DNA from: Pontiella desulfatans
Lineage (GTDB): Bacteria > Verrucomicrobiota > Kiritimatiellia > Kiritimatiellales > Pontiellaceae
NCBI GenBank assembly: GCA_029287275.1
Contig: JARFRL010000386.1
Location: 1-11,348, forward strand
DNA length: 11,348 bases
Direction: 5' to 3'
Below the pieces are notes generated by a model that saw only the letters and a list, made by a program, of their open reading frames with translations, did no database searches and was not told the origin of the DNA. Numbering within the stretch: position 1 is the first letter of the stretch; every line of letters begins with the position of its first letter. The translations under genes and the position numbers were made by a program. Below are positions 4,849 to 11,348 of the stretch, in pieces.

Positions 4849-6374
4849 AAATCGAGCCCGATGCTCGCGTAGAGCCGGGCCTCGGACGGAATGCTCGATC
4901 CGCCGTAATCCACCGAGTTCCCCAGCGAATAGGCGCCGCCGATGTCGGCGCGGACGCCGAAAATCCGAGCCCCGACACCGGCCGTCGCGACCCAGTCCTG
5001 CCACGAGGCCGCGATATTGTTGTAGGCGCCAAGCCGCAGGGCCAGCATCCAAACATCCACCTCACCGCCGAACGACAGCCGCTGAATCGTGTAGCCGTCC
5101 AGCAAGGTACCCGTTTCAAGCAGCTCGAAATCCGCCTCGAGCGTCAATCGCTCCGAAGGCATGAACGCCGCTCCGAAAGTCAGCTGGGGATCAATGTTCA
5201 CATCCGGAATCTCGACCGCCCGCTCGACGCCACCAATGTTTACCGTATCCGTGAAACCACTGAAGGAGGGCCGGTTCAAATTGTGTCCCACGAACGCGAA
5301 TTGAAAGTTGGGGATTCGGTACAGCACGCCCACGTCCAGACCGAAGCTCACCGAGCTCTCGTAGTTGTCCGACAAATCATCCAGCACCTTTTCGTTGTTC
5401 TCATCGAAAATCCAAAGCTGCGCGCCAAGCACGCTGCCGAACATCGCCTTGGCCGTCACGCCGATGGAAAGGTTTTCGTTCAACGCCCAGCCGTAGCTCA
5501 CGGGCACCTCGACCATCGCGAAACCGCGCCCGACCACCGCCGTCTGATTGCTTTCGATGCTGTTCCCGCCCGGCAGCAGTTCTCCAAAAGCGCTCAACGC
5601 GCCGGAGACTTCCTCGCCGGTGAAATCGCCGGCCGCGGCGAGCTCGCCGAGCTTGGCGTCTATGAATTTAATGGCGTCGTCATCCGCGCTCGCCAGGCTT
5701 AACGTCGAGCGCAGGTTTTCCCGCTGATCCGGGGTCAGCACGCCATACGCGTAGCCCGCGCCGTTGAACCCGTCGTTGATGGCCGCGGTCCTAATTTCGT
5801 TCGCCAAATCGGGCCCGTCGACGAACGTGACGAGCGATAGGTTCTCGCGATCGGGAAGCGCGAACGCGGCGCCTTCACCGAACATGCGCAGTCCAATCCC
5901 CAGCCGGCCGATTTGCGCGGACAGACCGGCCGACACATCCGCGTAGAGAGCGTCGCCACTGTCGATCGTTTCAACAATGCCCGCCACCGCCAGCAGCGAT
6001 TTCACGCTTTCGCCGTTGGCCGAGAGCGTTCCTTTTTCAAAGGCGTCGAATTGGATGTCGGCCAGAATATCGAGGTAGCGGCCCATGTTCTCGGTCGCGG
6101 TGAGACCGCCCCCGACGCCAAACACTTCCATGCTGAAATTCTGATTCGCCAGATTCCCGTTATCCACCGCGTTCGACGCCCATTGCTCGCGCCCCATGAA
6201 TCCGAACGCCGCCGGATTGTGCCACTGCGCCGTCGCGTCGCGGGTCGACGCCGCGTTCGCTCCGGCCATGCCGGTCGCCCGCGCCCCGACGAACCCGTAT
6301 TGCTCGGCGTTCACCAACCCCGCGGCCGCCAAACTCAACGCCGCGACAAATCTCGATCTCCATGCCAGCTTCAT
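4845..6374 (-). CDS. Outer-membrane beta-barrel protein, TraF-like/FadL-PorV-like
   Basis: The 509-residue product is a predicted exported outer-membrane protein. Residues 1-23 are a signal peptide (MKLAWRSRF, a hydrophobic core, cleavage after VNA). The mature start EQYGFVGARATGMAGANAAS and DATAQWHNPAAFGF matches the N-terminal motif of the TraF-like (PF13729), FadL and PorV barrels. The second half has repeated amphipathic strands, such as VSFGLDVGVLYRIPNFQFAF, and ends in aromatic F. Despite the TraF label common for such proteins, nothing here suggests conjugation. A Glu/Asp/Ser-rich middle stretch (about residues 180-260) has no known domain that I can name. The ATG at 6374 is preceded six bases upstream by a perfect AGGAGG, so the frame upstream to 6482 is not coding. 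It is convergent with the MFS gene and divergent from the small helical-protein gene. Ligand unknown. Confidence 0.85.
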   Translation of the reverse strand: MKLAWRSRFVAALSLAAAGLVNAEQYGFVGARATGMAGANAASTRDATAQWHNPAAFGFMGREQWASNAVDNGNLANQNFSMEVFGVGGGLTATENMGRYLDILADIQFDAFEKGTLSANGESVKSLLAVAGIVETIDSGDALYADVSAGLSAQIGRLGIGLRMFGEGAAFALPDRENLSLVTFVDGPDLANEIRTAAINDGFNGAGYAYGVLTPDQRENLRSTLSLASADDDAIKFIDAKLGELAAAGDFTGEEVSGALSAFGELLPGGNSIESNQTAVVGRGFAMVEVPVSYGWALNENLSIGVTAKAMFGSVLGAQLWIFDENNEKVLDDLSDNYESSVSFGLDVGVLYRIPNFQFAFVGHNLNRPSFSGFTDTVNIGGVERAVEIPDVNIDPQLTFGAAFMPSERLTLEADFELLETGTLLDGYTIQRLSFGGEVDVWMLALRLGAYNNIAASWQDWVATAGVGARIFGVRADIGGAYSLGNSVDYGGSSIPSEARLYASIGLDF

Positions 6375-6447
6375 CCCGCACCTCCTGTTCACTAGGGCGT
6401 AACTATACGAGAACACTCCCTTGTTCACCACCTTTTCGCGCCGATAA

Positions 6448-6453
6448 ATTATA
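6448..6453 (-). promoter_or_regulatory. Candidate -10 box for the TraF-like barrel gene
   Basis: A perfect TATAAT on the minus strand would start a transcript near 6441 with an untranslated leader of about 66 bases. No good -35 hexamer is found at the right distance; instead that zone holds the inverted repeat CGCGCC/GGCGCG (around 6455-6468), which could bind an activator. A second TATAGT (6412-6417) is closer to the gene but also lacks a -35 box. Confidence 0.45.
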
Positions 6454-6522
6454 GCGCGCCACGGCGCGACCCTCGTATTCATTGGAAGTTCCGACTGTAC
6501 AGGTCCCGCCGTTCGGATAGTA

Positions 6523-6538
6523 TTTCCAGCACTGGAAA
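6523..6538. promoter_or_regulatory. Inverted repeat TTTCCAG-CA-CTGGAAA upstream of the small exported-protein gene
   Basis: Two perfect 7-bp arms around CA end about 25 bases before the start codon at 6564. A weak plus-strand promoter (TGTACA at 6496-6501 and TAGTAT at 6518-6523, 16-base spacing, four of six matches each) would start transcription inside this repeat, so it is placed like an operator. A second small GGAA-G-TTCC repeat lies at 6484-6492. The regulator is unknown. Confidence 0.4.
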
Positions 6539-6563
6539 CAAAACCTTAAACCGGGAGCACATG

Positions 6564-7136
6564 ATGAAAAAACTTGGCCTATTGATGATCGCGACGGCGT
6601 TCGTGTTCGGTAGTGGATTCTTAAAGAAAGGCGAGGATGGAAGCTTCTCGCTCGACACGGCCGCCGCGGAGAAACAGGCCAACGAGGCCGCCGCCACGGC
6701 TTCCGCGGAAGTGGACAAAATCGCGGGCCAAGCCGGAGCGATGACCGACGCCGCGATCGCGAAGATTAAAGAAGCCGCCGCGAAGATCGACGTTCCAAAG
6801 GAAGAAATCCTCGCGGACCTCGGTAAAAGCTTCGACGACATCAAGGCCAAGGCCGCGGCGATGGACCCCGCGAAGCTGACCGCCTATCTGAGCCGGTACG
6901 GCGCCGTGTTCCAGGACACGCAAGCGAAGGTCGCCGACTACGCCCAACAGGTGAAGGATCTGAAGTGGACCCAGAAGTTCGGCGCCAAGGGCAAGGAGCT
7001 CAAATCCACGCTCGCGAAATACAACGATCAGTTCGCGGGGTTGAAGGACCAAGCCACGGTTTATCTCGACGCGCTCAAGGGCTACGGGCTGGATCCCGCG
7101 GCGTTCGGCCTCGACCTCTCGGCCTACGGGCTCTGA
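6564..7136 (+). CDS. Exported Ala/Lys-rich helical protein of unknown function
   Basis: I do not recognise this 190-residue protein. It starts with a signal-like segment (MKKLGLLMIATAFVFGSG). There is no cysteine for a lipobox, so it is probably periplasmic or surface-exposed rather than a lipoprotein. The rest is rich in Ala, Lys, Asp and Glu with long helix-forming stretches (AAAEKQANEAAATASAEVDK, then EAAAKIDVPKEEILADLGKS), suggesting helical bundles or coiled coils. The C-terminus changes character: GYGLDPAAFGLDLSAYGL, an imperfect repeat of a G-L-D...A-Y/F-G-L unit ending in Leu. The ATG at 6564 lies six bases from GGAG; an ATG at 6561 is too close. The gene is divergent from the TraF-like barrel and ends at a strong terminator, so it is a single-gene transcript. 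High GC fits its neighbours. Envelope structural or stress roles are guesses. Confidence 0.85.
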   Translation: MKKLGLLMIATAFVFGSGFLKKGEDGSFSLDTAAAEKQANEAAATASAEVDKIAGQAGAMTDAAIAKIKEAAAKIDVPKEEILADLGKSFDDIKAKAAAMDPAKLTAYLSRYGAVFQDTQAKVADYAQQVKDLKWTQKFGAKGKELKSTLAKYNDQFAGLKDQATVYLDALKGYGLDPAAFGLDLSAYGL

Positions 7137-7154
7137 GGCCGGATCGAGAACTTG

Positions 7155-7187
7155 AAAAGGCGTTCCTAAAAACAGGAACGCCTTTTT
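7155..7187. terminator. Bidirectional rho-independent terminator
   Basis: A perfect 9-bp stem, GGCGTTCCT (7159-7167) with AGGAACGCC (7174-7182), closes a six-base loop and is flanked by AAAA on the left and TTTTT on the right. It works for both strands and sits between the stop codons of the convergent helical-protein gene (7136) and patatin-barrel gene (7204). Confidence 0.95.
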
Positions 7188-7203
7188 CTCGCGGGGCCCG
7201 TGG

Positions 7204-9390
7204 TTAAAACTGATTCCCCAGAGAAAAATAGAAACTGTGATACCCGCCCGCGGCGTAGCCATAGGTGATCGCGAGCGGAGCGAAGTTCAGATCGACGCCC
7301 AATCCCACGGTCGCGCCGTATCGCACGTCGGAATTCATTTCGTCCTCCCAGACGTTGCCGACATCGCCCCACGTCAGCGCGTAGATCCCCTTTCCCAACT
7401 GAGACGGAAGCTCCTTGAGGCGGTAGCGGTATCCCAGCGACCCGACCCCCAGCGTCGAGCCGCGGAACTGATCCTTGGCCAGCCCCGAAAAACCGATCGG
7501 ACCGCCCAGCGTGAATTGCGTGTATCCCGGCAAATCCGTCCCCAACGAGCCGCCGTATTTCAGTTCAACGGTCACCGTGTGGTCGTTGATGGAATAATTC
7601 TTACGCGCCGCGACCGACAGTTTATTGTACGAGACATCGCCCCCGTAGGCTTCGTCGGGGAAGAACCCCTCCACCATGAAGTAATACCCTTCGCGCGAGA
7701 AATAGGTTCGGTCCTCGCGGTCGACGATCAGACTGAAGGCCGGACCCACGAAATCGTCGTCGAACTCGGGCAGCCCCGCGAGGCCGATCTTGACGTTTCC
7801 TTGGCCGTTGCCCACGACGGGTCCGACGCGTAGCTCGGCGAAGTGGCGCAATTGAACGCCAAAATCAATTACGACTTCGCTGGTGTCCACGTTGTACTCG
7901 GCGACGTGATCCTTGTCGTCGTAAAGATCCTGAATCTCCGACCGGAAATCCACCGTCGGCGCGACGAAGAAATAACCTCCATAATTAAGCGGCTGATAAA
8001 ACTCGGAGAGAACCCCCTGCGTGGTGCCCAACACGACTTCGTTGCGCCACTCCGCGCCCAGCGCGTTGAGGCTTCGGCGCGTCAAGTTTAGCAGAACGCT
8101 CCAATCCGTGTCGTTTTCGAAATTACTATGGAGTCTGATCCCCGCGGCGAGGTAGAGCGGACCGACCGGATCCTCCATCACCTCGTACGTCAACGTGCTG
8201 GATCCGTCGGCGCTTTTTTCCAGCTCGCGCAACACCTGCTCGAATTCGCCGATGCCGAAAACGCGCATCAGATCATGCTCCGTCACGCGCGGATCGAACA
8301 ACGCGCCCGGCTCGCTGTAGATCCGCCCGCGGATGCTGCGTTCGCTGACCCGATGATTCCCCGCGACCTCGACGCTCTTGATCCGCGGCGGCGGCGGGTC
8401 GGCGCGGCGCTGCCGCTCCAGATACCGTTGATATTCCTCCGGACTAATGCTCAGCGTTGAGAGCTCCGCCAACTGGGCGCGCGCCGCCGCCTCGCCGGGA
8501 GGAACCAACTCCGACACCCGATGGAACTGCGAGGCCGTGAAGTCGGCCAACTTCGGCCGCAAGCCGATATCGGCCGTCTCGAACTGCTTGATCTGCTCCG
8601 GCCGCTGCATGATGGCGTAGGTGCGCGCCAGAATGCCGGGCAACGATTCGAGTTCCTCCATTTCCACGTGATCCGAAGCCGAACCCACATCCACCGCGAT
8701 GATGAGGTCCGCGCCCATTTCCCTCGCCACGTCCACCGGCAGGTTGTTGACGATGCCGCCATCCACCAGGAGGCGCCCGTCGAGCTCCACCGTGGTGAAC
8801 GCCCCGGGCACGGCCATGCTGGCGCGCATGGCCCGCGACAGGTCGCCATGGTCGATCACATACGCGGCGCCCGCTTGCAAATCGGTGGCGACCGCGCGGT
8901 ACGGGATGGGCAACTGATCGAAATCGGTGATGTCCGCCGTCCGTTGCACCTGGAGTTGCAGCAAATTGTTGAACTTTTGTCCGGCCGCCAAACCGGTGCC
9001 CAGTTTCAGCCCTTCCCGGCCCACGCCCATTTTAATGACGTAGCGCTGACTCTCGAGCTTACGGCGAAAGTACAGCTCGCGCCGCGGCGTCTCGTCGCTC
9101 ATCACCTCGTTCCAGTCCAGCCCTTCGAGAAAGGCCTGAATCTCGTCCGGCGACATGCCGTTGGCGTAGAGCCCCCCGATGATGGCGCCCATGCTCGTTC
9201 CGCAAATATAGTCGATCGGCACGCGCTGTTCCTCAAGCACCCGCAGGACCCCGATGTGGGAAATTCCCAGCGCGCCGCCTCCGCCCAACACCAACCCGAT
9301 CTTCGGGCGCGAGGAATCGTCCTCCCGCCCACAAGCCACGGCGCGCAGGAAAAAAATCAGGAAGGGAATCAACGCGCGGTATCTTTTCAT
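7204..9390 (-). CDS. Patatin-like phospholipase with POTRA and outer-membrane beta-barrel (PlpD-like, type Vd architecture)
   Basis: The 728-residue protein joins three modules. Residues 1-19 are a signal peptide ending AVA before C20. Residues about 29-320 are a patatin domain: oxyanion-hole loop GGGGALG (36-42), nucleophile Ser66 in GTSMG, and catalytic Asp210 in DGG, forming a Ser-Asp dyad. Residues about 340-420 are one POTRA domain (PRIKSVEVAGNHRVSERSIR). The rest is an Omp85-type barrel (FTLGGPIGFSGL) ending in YFSLGNQF, a C-terminal aromatic assembly signal. PlpD of Pseudomonas has this order and is secreted as a lipase that acts on phospholipids. All catalytic residues are present. 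An upstream ATG at 9411 has no ribosome site; the ATG at 9390 starts the signal peptide, with AAGAAGGA about ten bases before it. That ribosome site lies within an inverted repeat. A single-gene unit with a strong terminator. Confidence 0.95.
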   Translation of the reverse strand: MKRYRALIPFLIFFLRAVACGREDDSSRPKIGLVLGGGGALGISHIGVLRVLEEQRVPIDYICGTSMGAIIGGLYANGMSPDEIQAFLEGLDWNEVMSDETPRRELYFRRKLESQRYVIKMGVGREGLKLGTGLAAGQKFNNLLQLQVQRTADITDFDQLPIPYRAVATDLQAGAAYVIDHGDLSRAMRASMAVPGAFTTVELDGRLLVDGGIVNNLPVDVAREMGADLIIAVDVGSASDHVEMEELESLPGILARTYAIMQRPEQIKQFETADIGLRPKLADFTASQFHRVSELVPPGEAAARAQLAELSTLSISPEEYQRYLERQRRADPPPPRIKSVEVAGNHRVSERSIRGRIYSEPGALFDPRVTEHDLMRVFGIGEFEQVLRELEKSADGSSTLTYEVMEDPVGPLYLAAGIRLHSNFENDTDWSVLLNLTRRSLNALGAEWRNEVVLGTTQGVLSEFYQPLNYGGYFFVAPTVDFRSEIQDLYDDKDHVAEYNVDTSEVVIDFGVQLRHFAELRVGPVVGNGQGNVKIGLAGLPEFDDDFVGPAFSLIVDREDRTYFSREGYYFMVEGFFPDEAYGGDVSYNKLSVAARKNYSINDHTVTVELKYGGSLGTDLPGYTQFTLGGPIGFSGLAKDQFRGSTLGVGSLGYRYRLKELPSQLGKGIYALTWGDVGNVWEDEMNSDVRYGATVGLGVDLNFAPLAITYGYAAGGYHSFYFSLGNQF

Positions 9391-9394
9391 TAGA

Positions 9395-9408
9395 AAGAAG
9401 TCCTTCTT
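9395..9408 (-). promoter_or_regulatory. Inverted repeat containing the ribosome site of the patatin-barrel gene
   Basis: The minus strand reads AAGAAGGACTTCTT, with AAGAAG and CTTCTT as 6-bp arms around GA, ending four bases before the ATG at 9390. The only plausible Shine-Dalgarno (AGAAGGA) is inside it, so a small hairpin could reduce translation. The stem is short and AT-rich and may be weak. Confidence 0.35.
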
Positions 9409-9474
9409 CATTTCGATTAGTCAAGCGATCCGAGGTTTCGCTGATTCCATGAATATCATGTTCTACGCCGCGTG

Positions 9475-10281
9475 TCAGTATAACATATTCACGCCGAGAA
9501 AAGGTCCTTCGAGCGTGACATCGACCGCGATCTCACTGCTTTGTCCGGCGAGATCAATGGCGAAATTCACCATGCGGTAACCGCCGACCAGATCGAGCTT
9601 AACCCGTTTATCGACCAGCCGGTAGCCGAGGTCGACCTTGTAGTCGGAATAGACGATATTGGCGCCCTCGAACTCCATGCTCAATCCGTTCAGGACGAAC
9701 CCGTATATGAATTTCTTATACTGGTTCCGCATATGCAGATTCAGGAAGCCAAAGGGCTGGACACCTTCATACACGAGCGCGTTTCCTGTTCCGGGAACCA
9801 TGCTGAAATCAATCTCCGTTCGCCCCAAACCCGCGCCCACGCCAAAGACCGAATTCGAGGTCTGGATGAAGTTGTAGTACACGTTCGCCAAAAGCATCTC
9901 GATATCGATGTCGGTTTCCAACGGGGTTTTGATGAACGCGCCTCCACCGGCCGTGCCGACTTCCGCGAGAGCGAATCCACTCCCTTGAAACGATGTCGGC
10001 ATATAGTTGAGCCCGATGCCGAACCGCTTGTACTGCACCGCCAGTGCCAGCATCAAACCATTGGCCTCACCCACGTTCATGGAATCGCCGGTCGCGACCA
10101 GCGTGCCGAAAACTCCTTCGGAAATGCTATTCTTGCTCACCACCGATCCATCCAGCGCGCGCGAGCTGTAAACCAGGCTTCCGGCAACATGCCAATTGCT
10201 CGGCTTCTCCTCACCCTCCTGCGCTGCAACCGACAACGTCAGTAACAACACAAGGTTCCATACAGGCCACTTACAGTTCAT
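9475..10281 (-). CDS. Predicted outer-membrane beta-barrel protein, unknown family
   Basis: The 268-residue protein begins with a signal peptide (MNCKWPVWNLVLLLTLSVAAQ; cleavage probably after AAQ or VAA). The mature part has alternating strands typical of small OM barrels, for example GLMLALAVQYKRFGIGLNYM, LANVYYNFIQTSNSVFGVGAG and KVDLGYRLVDKRVKLDLVGGY, and ends GPFLGVNMLY with a terminal aromatic. I cannot assign a named family; OmpW or OmpA-like barrels are possible. An in-frame ATG at 10299 lacks a ribosome site, while the ATG at 10281 has GGGAG six bases upstream. The gene follows the other barrel gene by 63 bases on the same strand, with a hairpin in the gap. GC is about 48-50 %, lower than in the genes to its left. 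Confidence 0.85.
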   Translation of the reverse strand: MNCKWPVWNLVLLLTLSVAAQEGEEKPSNWHVAGSLVYSSRALDGSVVSKNSISEGVFGTLVATGDSMNVGEANGLMLALAVQYKRFGIGLNYMPTSFQGSGFALAEVGTAGGGAFIKTPLETDIDIEMLLANVYYNFIQTSNSVFGVGAGLGRTEIDFSMVPGTGNALVYEGVQPFGFLNLHMRNQYKKFIYGFVLNGLSMEFEGANIVYSDYKVDLGYRLVDKRVKLDLVGGYRMVNFAIDLAGQSSEIAVDVTLEGPFLGVNMLY

Positions 10282-10305
10282 ATCATTCTCCCTGTCCACA
10301 AAACA

Positions 10306-10327
10306 TCTGCGCCCGGGAGGGCGCAGA
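10306..10327 (-). terminator. Hairpin between the two barrel genes (attenuator, partial terminator or stabiliser)
   Basis: Bases 10306-10314 and 10319-10327 form a perfect 9-bp GC-rich stem (TCTGCGCCC and GGGCGCAGA on the minus strand) with a four-base loop. It is followed by TGTTTTG, an interrupted T-tract, so termination would be incomplete. It sits in the 63-base gap after the upstream barrel stop and about 25 bases before the next ATG, well placed to set the ratio of the two barrel proteins or to protect the upstream message. Confidence 0.6.
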
Positions 10328-10344
10328 GCGTCTTCACCTAATTC

Positions 10345-11130
10345 TTAGAAGCTGGCAGTAAGACCGAGTTGCGGCCCCTGTGTCATGACTGAATAGCTAA
10401 ATCCTTTTTCACTGTCCTCGTAGTCCATGTATAGCCAGCGGTAGCCCAACTGAATTCCACCCCAATCCGTAAACTGCCATCCAAGGTATGGAAACGCCTG
10501 CCAGGATAAATCCGACCCAACACCGAAGCCACCGATGTCGCCACGAAGGTTGGCGCTGAATTTTTCAGCAAACGGCAGATTAATCTCTCCGCCCACAATC
10601 GGATCCCACCAGTCCTGCGTACCCGACGGTTGCACAGGTCCAGGACCACTGAGCTCGCCGCTCAGGTTGCTATAACGGGCTCCTGCCAGCACCTCGAACT
10701 TCGGGCTAAAGCGATAGCTCAAGCTCGGCTCAACCATCCATTGTTCAAATCCGATTTCAACCGGACCGAGCATGGTGTCAGCGTCAGCTTCGAGATCCAT
10801 ATAAATGACATCGGTATTAAGAGACCACTTCCCATAGCCAATGCGCACGCTGCCCATTCCGGTCATATGAAGATTGTCCCAGATTTTATCAAACCCGACA
10901 TCCATATCCGCCGCACGGCCTTTAATTGTTGCATCGCCCGTCATGCCAGGAGCCAGCAGGTAGAGCGACACATCGAAACTCCATTTGCTGGAAGTCGTAT
11001 CTTCCAACTCGATCGGCTGCGTGGCTTCAACCGCAACCACGGTTTGCGTGGTTTCGTTTGTTTGCGCCACAACAGATGCACATAATGCAACCGCGCAGAT
11101 ACATGCTAAACAACTGTATTTTGATTTCAT
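10345..11130 (-). CDS. Predicted outer-membrane beta-barrel protein
   Basis: The 261-residue protein has a signal peptide of about 22 residues (MKSKYSCLACICAVALCASV, cleavage near VVA or VAQ) and a Thr/Glu-rich linker. A barrel then begins WSFDVSLYLLAPGMTGDATIKGRAADMDVGFDKIWDNL; the pattern of W-x-D-Y-x-L-P-G, G-x-x-x-D-x-F-x-x-I-x-x-L, then SVRIGYGKWSLNTDVIYMDL, is common to a group of uncharacterised porin-like proteins. Later strands alternate and the protein ends QGPQLGLTASF, with the C-terminal Phe used in barrel assembly. The ATG at 11130 has AGGGAG four bases upstream. It lies 34 bases after the rhodanese-like gene and 63 before the next barrel gene, so the three are likely co-transcribed. 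GC is about 50 %. Confidence 0.85.
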   Translation of the reverse strand: MKSKYSCLACICAVALCASVVAQTNETTQTVVAVEATQPIELEDTTSSKWSFDVSLYLLAPGMTGDATIKGRAADMDVGFDKIWDNLHMTGMGSVRIGYGKWSLNTDVIYMDLEADADTMLGPVEIGFEQWMVEPSLSYRFSPKFEVLAGARYSNLSGELSGPGPVQPSGTQDWWDPIVGGEINLPFAEKFSANLRGDIGGFGVGSDLSWQAFPYLGWQFTDWGGIQLGYRWLYMDYEDSEKGFSYSVMTQGPQLGLTASF

Positions 11131-11164
11131 AACACTCCCTGTTTGTATTGATTCTCATCCACAA

Positions 11165-11348
11165 CTACCTTGCAGCAACCTGAGGCAGCACCATCTGATC
11201 AGGCGTTATTTTTTTCGTCCATGGACATCCGGTGTTTTTCCATCCGCCCTTCGGCTCGCTCTCAGAGTCTCCGTGACCATCACCTTCCATGCCGTCGACC
11301 ATGTTATAAGCATTGGTGAATCCGGCCTGGGCGAGCATGTTGCAGGCA
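11165..11348 (-). CDS. Rhodanese-like domain protein, C-terminal fragment
   Basis: Only the last 60 codons are in the window; the start lies beyond base 11348. The visible N-terminal part, ACNMLAQAGFTNAYNMVDGMEG, matches the final helix and strand of a rhodanese domain, which normally follows the active-site Cys loop; that cysteine would lie just past the window edge. The tail (a Gly/Asp/Ser/Glu-rich stretch, then GGWKNTGCPWTKK) resembles single-domain rhodaneses that have an insert before a W-K-N-x-G-x-P-W-T motif. Such proteins carry or transfer sulfane sulfur; many related ones are exported, but the signal region is not visible. The stop codon is followed 34 bases later by the barrel gene, suggesting one operon. 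Confidence 0.82.
   Translation of the reverse strand, partial: ACNMLAQAGFTNAYNMVDGMEGDGHGDSESEPKGGWKNTGCPWTKKITPDQMVLPQVAAR

Noticed and set aside
4455..5702. Plus-strand frame of 415 codons spanning the MFS and barrel genes
   Set aside because: It covers the ends of two well-supported genes on different strands, and the translation is Arg/His-rich without recognisable domains.
4845..6374. Conjugation gene based on the TraF-like label
   Set aside because: The similarity is to an outer-membrane barrel family annotated TraF by name only; no other transfer genes or relaxase are nearby.
6375..6482. 36-codon N-terminal extension of the TraF-like barrel
   Set aside because: The ATG at 6374 has a perfect AGGAGG at ideal spacing and begins a signal peptide; the extension contains the TATAAT box and would bury the signal peptide.

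Overview
The window looks like the end of a contig from a high-GC, Gram-negative bacterium, probably assembled from shotgun or metagenome reads. Four predicted outer-membrane beta-barrel proteins show the Gram-negative envelope. Hand counts on sample 60-base lines give about 63-75 % GC in the middle of the window and about 48-52 % over the two barrel genes at 9.5-11.1 kb. rpsD stands alone with its own promoter, not in an alpha-type ribosomal operon. I cannot name the phylum; a PVC-type lineage is only a guess. Bases 1-34 are not genomic: they match the Illumina Nextera Read 1 adapter plus Tn5 mosaic end with one mismatch, so biological sequence starts at base 35.

Layout from left to right. 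(1) 35-1436, minus strand: a YtrA-type GntR repressor, an ABC ATPase and the first 33 codons of a putative ABC permease, tightly overlapped and headed by an AT-rich palindrome that may be the autoregulatory operator and promoter. (2) 1571-2419, minus strand: a monocistronic rpsD (ribosomal protein S4, Cys-free form) with a near-consensus promoter, a leader of about 160 nt that can form several hairpins, and an intrinsic terminator. (3) 2440-3464, minus strand: a RES-Xre toxin-antitoxin pair in antitoxin-first order, with a good promoter whose spacer holds a perfect 10-bp palindrome. (4) 3532-4848, plus strand: an MFS transporter resembling the OFA/monocarboxylate group. Its stop codon overlaps that of the next, convergent gene.

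(5) 4845-6374, minus strand: an outer-membrane TraF-like/FadL-like beta-barrel, transcribed divergently from (6) 6564-7136, plus strand, a small exported, Ala/Lys-rich helical protein that I do not recognise. The 189-bp region between them holds a TATAAT box and inverted repeats. (7) 7204-9390, minus strand: a patatin-POTRA-beta-barrel protein (PlpD-like, type Vd secretion architecture), separated from gene 6 by a strong bidirectional terminator. (8) 9475-11348, minus strand: a likely co-transcribed group of a rhodanese-like protein (cut by the window end) and two different outer-membrane barrel proteins.

Most of the window is envelope and transport biology, plus one housekeeping gene and one toxin-antitoxin module. 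I see no tRNA, rRNA, CRISPR array, insertion sequence or phage gene. Nothing amounts to a clearly new multi-gene system. The best leads are the unrecognised helical protein with its divergent barrel neighbour, the structured rpsD leader, and the operator-like palindromes of the GntR and RES-Xre operons.
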